Positions 37,245 to 49,260 of a DNA stretch of 64,000 nucleotides are shown here, one piece after another. The stretch covers positions 12,289,127 through 12,353,126 of the forward strand of contig CM041092.1 in assembly GCA_023079485.1 (NCBI GenBank), read 5' to 3'. The first letter of the stretch is position 1. Each line of letters starts with the position of its first letter. The translations under genes and the position numbers were made by a program. Source of the DNA: Archilochus colubris. Lineage: Eukaryota > Chordata > Aves > Apodiformes > Trochilidae. The notes under the pieces are model-generated. The model worked only from the letters and a program-made list of their open reading frames with translations. It was not told the origin of the DNA and made no database searches.

Positions 37245-38599
37245 CTCCTGAGATACTCTGGAGCACTCTGGCTGTTTACTGTACTGGAATTAATGAGATG
37301 AGCCCAAAATTAAGTGGGAAACCAGAAATCTTTTTTGCATGTGTGTGTGCATGTGGGAAGGTAGTTTTCTTGCCATTGTGCCAGCTCAGACTTCCCTCTG
37401 GAGGGATTAACTGACTCCTGAGCACCTTGGAGTAAAAAAACTGATAGTCCTAAAAACTTAAAAGAACATGAAGATTTCAGGAACTGACACGTGTGAACTG
37501 TAACTTTTACCCTTCAGTTGTCCATAACCCTGGCACAACCACTTCCTTTTGTGCTTTTTTTTCCCTCCCTTTCACTATTTTGCTGTTTTTCAAGCAGTGC
37601 TTGTGCTGTAACCTCAGGACAGACAAGCAGGAAAGTGAAGCCCCTCTATCCCGACTTTTTGATGACCTCCACAGCCCTAAGCTCTTTCACATCCACAACT
37701 GGAGACCCCCTTTGTTTCACCCTTGTTCAAGACAGGCTGTCCCAAAACCCTTTCTCTTCCACTCAATAGCTACTTTAAAGCTTTCCTATGTATACAAATT
37801 CATCCTAGTTGACACTTCAGAAGGACTTGGTGCATGGTGGATGTGGTCCTCCAGCACTGTCACCACCTCCAGGTCTCCAGCAGGATGGTGACCCACCAAA
37901 GGGGCTCTGTGCAGCAGCCTGAGCAGCTTAACCCAGGAGCCTTCAGGCACAGCTGGCATTAATGGGAATGCTAAGTGATGGATCTGCAGCCACAATTTGC
38001 AGCTGCAAAAAGCAAAACTTGTGTGGGAAATGACAGGACCCACAATTACAGGCTTTACTGATGACACAAGGCTCCAGCACAAACCAAGGTGGCCCCTGAG
38101 GTCCTGCCCTGGCATGTGCTGGGCTTGATGGTAAACACGGGATGGGTTCCTGGGGGCCAGAGCTTTACAGAGGTCTAATCCAGAAATCAGGTTGGGTTAC
38201 AGACCACGTACGAAATAAATACACTCAAACTGGAGGAGAATTTGACCTAGGTCTGACAGCCTGGCTTCTGTTCGTTAAGCAAATAAACTTCAGAGGCTAT
38301 ATTACTATCCCCCCACCTGTTTCTTCTTAGTCCCTCCTTTCAAAGCTTTGCACTTTTGTTTGAAACCAGCCGCTCACCCTCGCATCCCTCCCCAGCCTCC
38401 CCTGACCTCGGGCACATCAGGACCTTCCTCGGGGGCTGCAGAGCCCAGCAAGCAGGGAAGGTGGGGAAGAAATGAATAACAGAAACCATTTTCCTGTAAA
38501 ACATGCAGGTTAGAGTCATGCTTTTTTCCAGAGAGATGCTTGAAGTCTGATCTCTAAATCCCTGCCACAGACACCTCAGTAGGAACCCAGTTTTTCAGA

Positions 38600-38830
38600 T
38601 CTTTTATCCAATGGGAATTCGACAAGAGATAAGGTTCATGTTTGAAAATATGGCCTTTGTGGCACTATTTTATTTTCAAATTAATTAAGATTTTTTAAAA
38701 AAAACAAATTATTTCTAAGAAATGGTTGTACTAGAACAAGTAAATTATTCTCAAATACTGGATTAGACAAAAAAAAATGCATCTACTCTAATCTTACAGA
38801 AAGTTTGGGTAATAAGTCTGTAATTATTTT
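38600..38830. promoter_or_regulatory. candidate conserved non-coding element upstream of coding exon
   Basis: AT-rich unique sequence with TTTTCAAATTAATTAAGATT, GTAAATTATTCTC, a GGATTA core (CTGGATTAGAC) and its reverse (CTCTAATCTTAC), and CTGTAATTATTTTTG. GGATTA is the OTX/PITX-type core. Regulatory role is inferred. Confidence 0.22.
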
Positions 38831-39130
38831 TGCTTTGTAAAGGTGCTCAGGGCAGAGCAGGCAGGATGCAAGACTCCAAGAATTTCCCCAAGTTAGCAAC
38901 AACTAAAAGTATTCTCCCTCCATAGCAATCCACAACCAGAGCTGGCCATCCCAGCACAGGAGGACACAAGTATCCTCCCTGGCTGGATCCTGCCCTGCTC
39001 AGCACCTCTGAGACTGAGAGAGACTTGAGTGAGAAGGAGAATCTTTTCCTACCTCCTGAGGTTTTGTGGGCAACGATCAAGAGTTGGTGACCAGCAGACT
39101 CCTCTGCTGTGCTTTGGTGCAGTGTGTGAC

Positions 39131-39333
39131 CAGCATATAGTGCTGGAGCTCTGGAGATTTAGGTTCCCATCTTGTCTCTGCCCCAGTCTCCTCCATGTCC
39201 CTGGGCAAAAAGCTGAACCTCTCTTGCGGATGGCTTCCACAGCCATAAAATAGGAAATAGTACTTTAGCCCTATTTGCAAAGTGCTTTGAGATCCTTGGA
39301 GGCACAAGGCTATGGAAGTATTTTTATTACCAG
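39131..39333 (+). repeat. ancient MIR-like tRNA-derived SINE, nearly full length
   Basis: The order matches amniote MIR-type SINEs: a tRNA-like head (CTCTGGAGATTTAGGTTCCCATC, with a B-box-like GGTTCCCATC), the core (CTGCCCCAGTCTCCTCCATGTCCCTGGGCAAAAAGCTGAACCTCTC), CCATAAAATAGGAAATAGTACTTTAGCC, and the tail TTTGCAAAGTGCTTTGAGATCCTTGGAGGCACAAGGCTATGGAAGTATTTTTATTA. The tail is well kept compared with the diverged head. This family predates birds, so the copy is very old. Confidence 0.75.
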
Positions 39334-41754
39334 TATAAGAAGATATATTGATGGAGGCAGTCAATCCACACCATCCATGAGCACAACATTCATTTTTTAA
39401 GCAATACCTAGTTTGCTTTCTGTGCAATGCTAAACTTTTTCCACTGCTCTATGCCACACAGAATTTATAAATTCAATGACAGATTAATCTTAGCAGTGAG
39501 CCATTTGGCATGAAAAAGGGTTTCACAGGGAGCCTGCTTTTTCCTGTAAAGAGCATGCATTTAAGAGTGACTATACAGAGAAAGACCCTGTGCACTCACT
39601 CAAGCAAAAGTCTCTAACCTCCGTCATTACTCAGAATTAGAAACCTAGAATGGATTACTCAGATTGTTCCTAAGGTTTGTAGCTTTCTCTGCAGGAGGAG
39701 GGTTGGGTAATTGATTTTGACACTAATACCAGCACTATTCATATGCCCTGTAATATAATTCTGCAGCGACACTAAAAAGGCAGCCATCTGAGATCTGAAC
39801 AAGGCAAGTGCTATATGATTTGCCCTAGACAACCCCAGCTATTTTAACAGCTGTGTTGTATATTAAAAGGGAGAAATCCCCACAGAATTAAAAACAACAA
39901 AGTCACATTTGCCTTTGAGGGAAAACAAGAAGCCATAAACTTTCCTAATAAAACAATCCCTCCCGCTAAGTGCTCAAGGAATGGCTGAAAGTGCTGTCCC
40001 AAAATGCCTGTCTCTTTTGGAGGGCATCAGCCTGAGTAGCTTGCCAGCAAACTTGGGAATAAACAGATATTCATCAGCCATACCCCCTGCACACCCTTTT
40101 CTTGAAAAGGCATTATTTCCTCCTTTGAGATTTTCTTTCACCAGGCAGCCCCCTCCTTCTCTCCTGGACAAAGCAGAAAACATGGATTTCTGCCCCCCAA
40201 AGCTTTTCTGTGAAACATGAACCACCATTTTTGGCCAGCTGTTCTCAAAGACTAAGTACCAACATGGGAGCAGCCTCCCTGGCAGAGGGCAGGTACCACC
40301 GGTGATGCTGTGACATGGGTCTCATCCTCCAGAAGCCACCACAGTCACTGCCAGCCCTGTGAGGCAGGAAGAAAGGATTTCCTAAGGAGGCCTCCAGCAG
40401 CCGTTTGGCTTCTATGAATATTTTGCACTCAGACTGATGCCCGGTTTAGCCTTTGTTTTAAGTGCATCTCTACCTGAGCTCCTCGTGCTTGGGCCTGGCA
40501 GTACCAGTGAAGGGCTGTCACCCCCCAAGGGATCAGCACTTCCACCACAGCCAGCTCCTGGCATCACCAACAGGAGATGAGACAACTGAGAGCAGCCTGG
40601 GCACAGCTCTTGGCAGGTCTGTCCTCATTCAGCCACAGGAAGATAGTTTATCTATTCTGCCACATCACCCCCCATGCAGAGACAATACCCCATTTGATAG
40701 GTTTTCCTGGCATGCTGTTTTAGTTAAAATAAAGAAAGAGATGCTCACACCACTCCTTTTGCAGTGGGCTGTGTCATAGAGCTCAAAAGTTCTGAATGCA
40801 TGATCTGCTTATGAAATTCAGTTTGAGCCAACTGTTTTGAACACTGGCTTAATACAGTGGCTGCTGTGATCCTTTTCAGTCTCCCAGGGTTTGAGCCAAA
40901 TTATGTTCTCAATTACACGGAAGTAGCAGCAGTTAACCTGTGAAGTCATAGGCTCTATGCCGCAGCAAAACTTGACCCTTCTGTTTTGTTTTATATCAGC
41001 AACATCTTCAAATCACTACAGAGACTTTTTTCTGTACGTATGCCACTATTAAATGTCAGGAGTATCCAAACACTCTCTGCTGCCAAAGGATCATCTACAA
41101 GTGCTTACAGAATATCAATCTATGGTAAAATCAACATAAACAGTAATTCAGAACCAAAAATTTTTGGGGTCTTTCTGACACAAGATTTGTCATCTTGACA
41201 TTTCCTAGTGATGCTCTTGCTTGGGCAAATCCTACAGGGTTGATAACACATGGAAATCAGTGTTATAGCTGCCTGCCTGGGGACCTCTGCTGCCCCTTCT
41301 GCCGTGGGTTCCTACCAGTTTCTAAGAGATGTTACAGGGGAGGACAGGCAAAAAAGATGACCCCATGCTGATAGAAGTGGTGGTAGGAGGGTTGCTGCTG
41401 CTGCTCAGTTCTTCTTCCATTTTTCTACCTTATTCCCCAAATCCTGGGCAATACAGGTATGTAGAAAGGAGGGAGAAGGGAGCTGTGTTGGCTTTCAGCA
41501 AAAAAAGATAGAAAGATACACAGTTTCTGCCCACCCACACCCAAATGTAGATCTAAAATTGCTAAGAAAACTGAGTGTTCATAAGGCTTCAGCCCATGGC
41601 AAAAGCTGCATCACTTAAAAAAAAATTTAAAAAGAGACAAAAAAGGCTAGGATTGTTGGCAACACGGCAATAGTTATACAGGTTCTGGAATGTACAAAGG
41701 CTGAAATCAGAGACTTAGCATCCCTTTTGAACTTCAAAAACAACAAGTCTCTTC

Positions 41755-41900
41755 AAATCACTCCGTTAATTGGCTTTAAATTAGAGTTCTAAGTTTAATG
41801 AACAAATCTTTCGTGTACGGCATGAAATGGATATGCGTCTAGATTAACTTCCTGATCAACACCATCTGCCATTTCCATATGGCAAAGGCAAACCAAAAGC
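41755..41900. promoter_or_regulatory. candidate conserved non-coding element upstream of coding exon
   Basis: Dense homeodomain-like cores in a short unique stretch: CCGTTAATTGGCTTTAAATTAG, AAGTTTAATGAAC, CTAGATTAACTTCC. There is no repeat or coding signal. Regulatory role is inferred. Confidence 0.25.
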
Positions 41901-42065
41901 ACGAGGAAGAAACCACTCTTTCCTTACTGTAAAGGGTCAAAGTGCACCCAGGACTGCCTGGTGCTTCACAGTGTTTCTCTATAACGAAATAACTTCAAAA
42001 CATCACCTCCAACCAGCTCCAGATTTTGAAATATTCCAGGCAGCCAGTGCCACAACTCTGCCCAG

Positions 42066-42350
42066 GGAAGTAAAGAAAGGAGACAAAGAATGGAAAAATG
42101 TTTGGTGGGAGGGAAGGATGTTCTCAAGGGTGATTGATTGGATGGGGAAAGAGTAAGGAGGTCCTGAAGATGGGGAAGACAGAGAAGCTGAAATAAGGGG
42201 AAGGAGGGATGATCTTAAAGACTAGAGTAGGCAAGACCTTAGTGAAGAATATAAATGACCAGAGACACAGGCACAATGCAGACAATGGAGAATCCTGTGG
42301 ACAGAGAAAAGAGTGGCATGGGAAAGATGAAGAAAGAGACTGCAGACGGA
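42066..42350 (+). repeat. purine-rich low-complexity stretch
   Basis: The plus strand is strongly enriched for G and A over about 285 bases (GGAAGTAAAGAAAGGAGAC, GGTGGGAGGGAAGGATG, GGGGAAGGAGGGATGATC, AAGATGAAGAAAGAGACTG). It is not a clean microsatellite. It could be a degenerate GA repeat or an old element that I do not recognise. Confidence 0.6.
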
Positions 42351-43949
42351 CCTGATACCATGGCTAATAGAGATACATCCCATGGTACATCCCTCCCTAG
42401 GGCAGAAGATGGAACAACATGACATCTAGCTTAGCTGGGACAGGGAAGCATGGCACAGAAAGAAAAGAGGCAGTAAATATTCAGAAACCTTGTAGGGAAG
42501 TAAAATTGAGACAAACAAGGGTATTTGATGGAAGAAATACATCCTGCAAGCATCTCTGAGGAATGCATTCCTCCTGTGTGCTCTATCACCCTTTGCAGCC
42601 AGAGAACCCAGACACAAAGATGCAATCCATCGTTGCACTTGATGCCAGGCATGCAAAGAGAAACAACATCAGACATGCCTCAGAGTCATAAGCACTATTT
42701 CTCCTTACATTGACACTGACCACAGTGGCCTTCCACTTACATCAAACAAGTCTAGAGGAGTTAGTGGTGGTGGTGACCAGAAATTATCACCATCTTCGAG
42801 GTCTTATTCAGCTACCTGCCCCAGAACAAGCATTAACTAGCTGGATGCTCTGCAGAGACTTCCCAGCAGGGACCAGGCACTAACAGGCCTGGGAGTGCAG
42901 GGGTGCAATGCTGGGTTATAAACCAGGAGCACCCAGCACCCTGGTCCTGGCCAGAGCTGACAGACAGGGTACAGGACCTACAGAAGATGTGTAGCCTTCA
43001 GGCATGGAAAGCAGGTGCCACACTATCATAAGGATGCTCCATGCCATCAGATGACAACACTGAGGCCACTGAATTGAATTATAATAGTTTTTTGCCTTTT
43101 AAAGCCATTTACTTTCTGTAGAGTGGTTATTGGACAGGATATGATATTGAGTAAAGGAACTCACATTTCACCCATTCCTTGGGTTCAGCCTGCTTGCTCA
43201 TATTTTTCACAAACACTAACATCACTTTAATGTTACCACTTCCTTACAAATAAGGCATATTTATAAAGTATCAGATAAATTTGAATCGTTTCCCCACTTC
43301 AAGTATATTTCCAAGTTGCCAACCTTAGAGCCTTGAACAGAAATTATCTTTCAGATGCTGGGTTATAAACAATTACAATACATCATCAAAACATACGAGC
43401 AGACATAAAAGCTCAAAGCCAGACACAGATTCAGCATTGCTCCATGCCGAGACATGCAGGCTGGGGTATATGATTTTCCCTCCTCTCTCTCAGAAGATAT
43501 CTTTGTTTCTTACTTAGGAAGAGCTGCTAAGATGGAGGAGTAGGGGCTGGAGGGTAGAACCTTTTGTGGTGAAACAGGAAAACAAAAGTCACGCTTGTAC
43601 TTTTACAAAGCAAATCCTACGTGTCTTATCATGAGAAAAATTTTACTATGCGAATTCCAACATGTGAAAAACTGTCTAAGAAGATAATCAAGACACTCCT
43701 GCATTCAGACTGTGTTAACATGCTGCAAAAACATGGGAGGATGCCACCAGGTAAACAAAAATTGCTCAAAAGTGATGCGTCACCATTATAACTGGTCCCT
43801 GAATCTTCACTTGTTTTTTATTTGCTTGGTTGGTTTTGTTGCAAAGGAGAGAGGACTTCGGCAAAAAAAGTTGTCTAAGTTTGTTTTTTTGAGGTAAATC
43901 CAAAGAAGTTTTCAATTTCCTGTTACCAAATTTTCTGGATTTTTTCCAG

Positions 43950-43963
43950 AAAAAAAAAAAAAA
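43950..43963 (+). repeat. A14 homopolymer
   Basis: Fourteen A directly after TTTTTTCCAG. Confidence 0.95.
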
Positions 43964-45176
43964 CAAACCCACTATTATTATTACCTAGACATGTGAACAC
44001 ATATGTCTTGAAAAAGGATTCTTCTCATTTTAGGAAACCTTTGCTTACCAAAAAGGAAAAATAGAAGAAAAAAGAAAAAAATCACAAACCTTGTTATAAT
44101 GCCTTCATGTTCCAAGAAGAGCAGAAACTGTTAATAACTAACATGCTAGATACAACATCTGTGGTGCTTAGCACCTATACCAATGTGGGTAAGACATAAA
44201 CACAAACTGTATTAAGACCAGGGTGTAGGACCAGTTGTTAAACTGTGTACAACAAAATCAGACTCTAATTCCAAATCACCAATGATTAACCTATTGACTT
44301 TTTGGCATGTTTATGAGAAGAAGTTATTAAGAAAACAAACTGTGCGTACTACAAGCGGAGCAGAAACTCTGATTCTGAATAGTGTTGTTCGTGCAGGTTC
44401 CATGGGGTAGATGGGGCTTGACAGAGATTTGGCTAGGAGGAGAAGAGCTGACTTGAAATTAGATTTGAGAGAGCTTTTGAGAAGGTGGGGGTGAATGTTT
44501 TGTTGTCTGGTGGTGACTGAAGAAAAATCCTCCCAGGGTTTCACTTCCACACTGCAGCAGTTTGGGCACTTTCAGCTCTCACGAATGAAACCCCAAATAC
44601 AAGCCACATGCAGTAAAGTTTAATGGGCTTGCTTTACATAGGGGTGGGGTGAGTAATATTGTCTTGTAGTGACTAGTTCACCCATATGACATTGAAGAGT
44701 CTCCAAAGCTTGACTAAGAAAATCCTCATTTGGCTCAAGGAAAGAAAACCTTTATTTTGAGCAGTGAAAGATGAAAAGCTACATCCTTGCAAAAAATCCC
44801 TATAGCAACTGGGTTCTCTAAGAACATGTTTCATTACAAAATTTTAGTTTATTTTTAATCATTCCAGTTCACTTCATCAGCCTATTGAATCCTCCCTCCA
44901 GAGGCACATGTGTAAGTATGCAGAGAGAAGCCTGGGAAGGAAACAAGAATGTAATTAAAAACAAAAAAGCAACACTTCAGTTGGCTCCTTTTCCTCTTCA
45001 GAAGACATACACCACACAAGCTGCTATTCCATGCTGGGCAGAAACACACATTGTCTTTATAAGACAGCAATTGCCAGCTGAAGGCAGGATGCAGACCACA
45101 TAAAATGGTCGGCAGATCATAAACCAGAGAATGAAGAAAAGTTCCTCCAGATGGGAATGGTAGAGGAGTTTCTGAC

Positions 45177-45260
45177 AGGATCACAGAGCATTTGGGGTTG
45201 GGAGGAACCTGTAGAGGTCAGTGAGCCCCGCCTCATGCTCGCAAGTAACAGGAAGTCAAC
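45177..45260 (-). mobile_element. CR1 LINE fragment, reverse orientation
   Basis: AGGATCACAGAGCATTTGGGG TTGGGAGGAACCTGTAGAGGTCAG is the reverse complement of a CR1 3' end (compare the common AATCATAGAATGGTTTGGGTTGGAAGGGACC). The similarity fades beyond about 45260. It is a short, old, non-coding fragment. Confidence 0.7.
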
Positions 45261-48200
45261 CACAGTTTTTTGCAAGTCCCAAACCCATTGAACGATGGGC
45301 CAGTCAATATAGCAGGAGAGGGCAGAGCTGTATGGAACATACCCAAGAGCCACAATGCAGAGGGTCTGCAAGGACACCATGCACATTGGTCAAGAAAGAT
45401 TCAGGAATAAGCAAGAGCCCTTGCAAGGAACTTTATACAAGGGAGACTGAAAACAATACTCTGAATAGTGCTCATTTCTGTAAGCCAGGACTCAAGGTAC
45501 AGGGCAGAAATTAATAGCTAAGTGAGCAGTGAAAGGCAGAGCCCCTCAGATTCCAGCAGTGCAGGTCCATCTTCTAGAGAAAAAAAAAAGACTGTGCAAT
45601 GTGGCTGGCTGTCATTGCAGTGGAAGGGAATAAGTCTTTCAGGAGACAAGCTAAAGTATTCAGGAGGGTATTAAGCTAATGACAAAAGACAAGGGTGAAA
45701 ATGAGCACTCATTTAGCCAGAAATCAAGACGTCAAGATTAAAATTAATCAAGGTACCAAGGGACTCAAAGAGAAGAGACTCCTTAATTGTGTAGACTCTA
45801 ACGCTGCGAACCCGAGTAATAAACAAGAAGTGGAATAGCTCATTTAATCCATGAATTAGTCCTGACCAGTATTGCTGAAATGGGGAAACGCTCATATGAT
45901 TGGAGAGCTACAACCATTTTGCATATCAGTGACTAGAAATAAGTAGAGAGTCATGAAGTTTGTCAGTGACAAACGACTACAGACACAGTAAATAAAGATG
46001 ATAGCTTTGTACCAGTGACTTGCTTTCTATCCCTGGATGGGCTGGATGCAAAGATTATGTATTTTAAAGCAACCACACACCAGGCCACACATCTTGGCAA
46101 ACAATTAAAATGAGGACCATGTTTTGAGAAACACTGACTGGAGAAATCTTGAAGTTTATGGTGAGCAAACATTGGCTGACAACCTCTATGGGGGTTGCCA
46201 GTATCTAAAGAACACGAGCAAAATATGTTTTTCTACACAGATTTTGGGAAGTTATAATGCCTCTCTGTCTAACCCTCAACTGACCATTAATAGAACAGCT
46301 CACCCAGCTCTGGTGTCCACAGTTCCAGCAGAAAGATGAAAACTGTGATGGCTTCACTGCTATCCATGAAAAAAATTAAAGAGAGCTCAAAAGAGAGGTG
46401 TTTGCCAGATGACTTAGTCTGTAATATTAGTACATATATAACAAACAAACATTTGATAAGAGATGCTTTTTGACCTAGAGGTAAGGGACATTACAAGAAC
46501 CTATGGCTAAACTAACTACAGTTACCTAACAGGGATAAAGACTTAGAACTAGAAATTAACTAGAGAAATCCAGATGAGAATCAAGGCTCCCAGTTTGAAC
46601 AGAGAAGAGCACGGGTTTCATGCTGGTGACTCTCTAGTGCCGCTCAGCTGGCATTTTGTTCAGATATTTTTGCAGATCTGCTATAGTCTAGGGCTCGTCA
46701 CTGGTGGTAGATGGGTTTAAATACAGGAAAGTTCTCCAATGGTGTTATAGAGTCAGGCGAGATCACCACCTTGATCCTCTGTGATCATACATACCTTTAT
46801 ATCAGCGTGTTACAGACAGTTCATTTGCCATACCTTCACAGATCAAAACATCTGCATTTATAATGGTTGAATCTTACTATGCCTGTCTCTACTGATAAGC
46901 AAAACTAACTCCTACCTTCCAACTTCTTTTTTTTTTTCTTTTGTGATAAGGGCTTAGTAAGACTAAAGTAATAAACATCTCCCAAAACACTGATAAACTC
47001 CAAGGTGTTTATGTCCTGCCAATGGCAAAGCTGCCGAGTATACATTCCTTTACTATGCAGTTATGTCTACCGTGCTACAAGTATTTTGATGACAGACAGA
47101 TATAAATAATCACCAACAGATTATAATGCAATTTTTACTTGGTAGCCTACAAGAACTGACTTGGTTTCTCGGTCTGGCAAGCAGCTGCCCGCATAAAAAA
47201 GAAAATAAATAAAATTGTAATTTATTTCATTCTCTTGTTAAAGAAACTAAGGGAAAAAATCTCCACTCTCAACCCCAGCAGTAGTGTCTCCACAGCCCAC
47301 AGAAGACTGGAAGTATGAAGAAGTCTGATCCTCCACTGCCCCGCAGTACCTGTTTCACATTCAAAACAATCCAGGCTTACATGCCAGAACATCTCATGTC
47401 CACACAACTTAACAGACCAAAACCCAGGCTCACAGTAAACTTATAGCAAATGTCAGGAGGTTGCTATGGCTGAGAGGAATGGTTCTGGAACCATGTTGAG
47501 TGCGTGCAACTGTGCAGCTGAAGCAAGTGAAGCAAAAGAAGTGTTCAGAGGTAACCAGGCCAGAGGCTGTGCACTGGGAACTGCATTCACTGTTGTTGCG
47601 TCCCCACATCTATTCAGAGGCCAGACCAGACTTTGAGGCACAGTGACTATTGCCTCCAATAGACAACACATACAAAAAATGTTTTTTACTCTTTCATTAC
47701 ACAGGACTCAAATCACTAAAGTTAGCTTTAGAAGACCCTATAAATACTTCTTCCTTGTTTGCTTTTGTTCCTTGATATTATGTATTTTAAGACAGAATGC
47801 AAAGGATTAACTCTTCAGGACAGAACCCTCTTATAGGAATGTGTGTGCATACACACATATACACATGTATATTTAGTACTGCTACTGGTAGTTATTACTG
47901 ATGTACCTCATGGTTATTGTACTTTATTTCTGCTGTATATTGATGCATAGAATAATGTATTCTATTTCTCTATCTGTTTTCTGCAAGCAAGCTGGTTGAG
48001 TTCTTAATAGAGAAAACAGCCAAAACAAAGTCATTCTTTTACCTCCCATCTGCAACTCCCACCCTACTTCTTAAGTTGCATCTGCTTTTCTCTGATCACC
48101 TCACTCCTCCACAGTGATCTTCTGAACAATGTCACAGTCACTTTTCTTGCTCACTTTGCTCTTCCTCTTTTTTTTTTAGCTCCTTTTCCTCACAAACCCA

Positions 48201-48875
48201 GCCTGCTTTTGCCTCTTTCCAAAATCAAAATCCCACTTGTGCCTGTAGCTCTCATTCCTTTTTTTGTCCTCAATCATAGCTAAGCTGTATCCAATTTTCT
48301 GTACACAGTGGCATCTAGGATTTCTCTCCACTAAATCTTTCCTGCATTTTACTCACATACTGACCTAGTTCAGACCTGATTCCCTTCAGCCACATAAAAA
48401 CTTCAGTCTGCCTCTCAAATATCTTCTCACAGCAGTCTGGTGGTGGTTAAAAGATGGCAAAGGATTGAAGTGTTGTAGAGGTGGAGAGTATCTTGTTTGT
48501 TACTCAAGTAACAAACCTGGGGTGAGCATCAGGTTCCCCCAAGTTCACTGTAAGATTTTGACTCTAGGCCACCTCTGACTCTCTCTTCTTCCTTCTGACA
48601 ATGTTTTAGTTCTTGATTCTTCCTTGAGCTTCCTGCCACTCACCTACATATCTGAACTCAAACTCTCAGCCATTCACTTTCATTTACAGCAAGTTCCTTT
48701 GCATTGGCTCTAATGAGTACAAAGCTGATTTCACAGCCATTCAGAATGTGGGAGCAAAGAGCGTTTTTCTAGCTTGTCACTTTGCTTTACACCCTTTGAT
48801 GCCATGCTCTTTTGTTTTGCCTCAACCATTGTCTCCTCTTTCAATGCCCTTCAAAGCCTACCACACTGTGCTTTC

Positions 48876-48909
48876 AGTCTCATTGGTTTCAGGGAGACTT
48901 CAGTAAATG
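48876..48909 (+). repeat. possible old sauropsid interspersed repeat, short
   Basis: GTCTCATTGGTTTCAGGGAG, ACTTCAGTAAATG resembles the CTCATTGACTTCAGTGGGACT-type motif found repeatedly in sauropsid genomes. The match is short and weak. Confidence 0.2.
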
Positions 48910-49240
48910 CATATGCACTTTTTTCAATCAAGGTCTAAATAGGTGTTCTTTGAGTCATACAGACCAGAGATAACTGTCCACTCCCAGTCTCATTCATAAC
49001 TAATTTTCACCAATGAAACTACTGACTTAGATTGCTTTCTGCTCTATTACAGGTCTCCAAGATAAGAGTCAGATCCCCATGGAAAACCAGTGAACATAGC
49101 TGTTAGGATCCATTGTTCTGATTTGAGAAGTACTAGAGTTCTTCACTTAACTGCCTTTGCACTGTATTTTTCCTCAAGCAAGGGAATAATCATTTGCATA
49201 ACTCATTTATCAGAACTCACTTGTCCCTCACTGGAAGAGG

Positions 49241-49260
49241 GACATCCCCTGACATCCCCT
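49241..49260 (+). repeat. 10-bp tandem duplication
   Basis: GACATCCCCT is present twice in a row with no mismatch. Confidence 0.95.

Noticed and set aside
46100..46760. Possible degraded retroelement between 46.1 and 46.8 kb
   Set aside because: The texture suggests old repeat DNA, but no diagnostic CR1, LTR or SINE motif could be matched.
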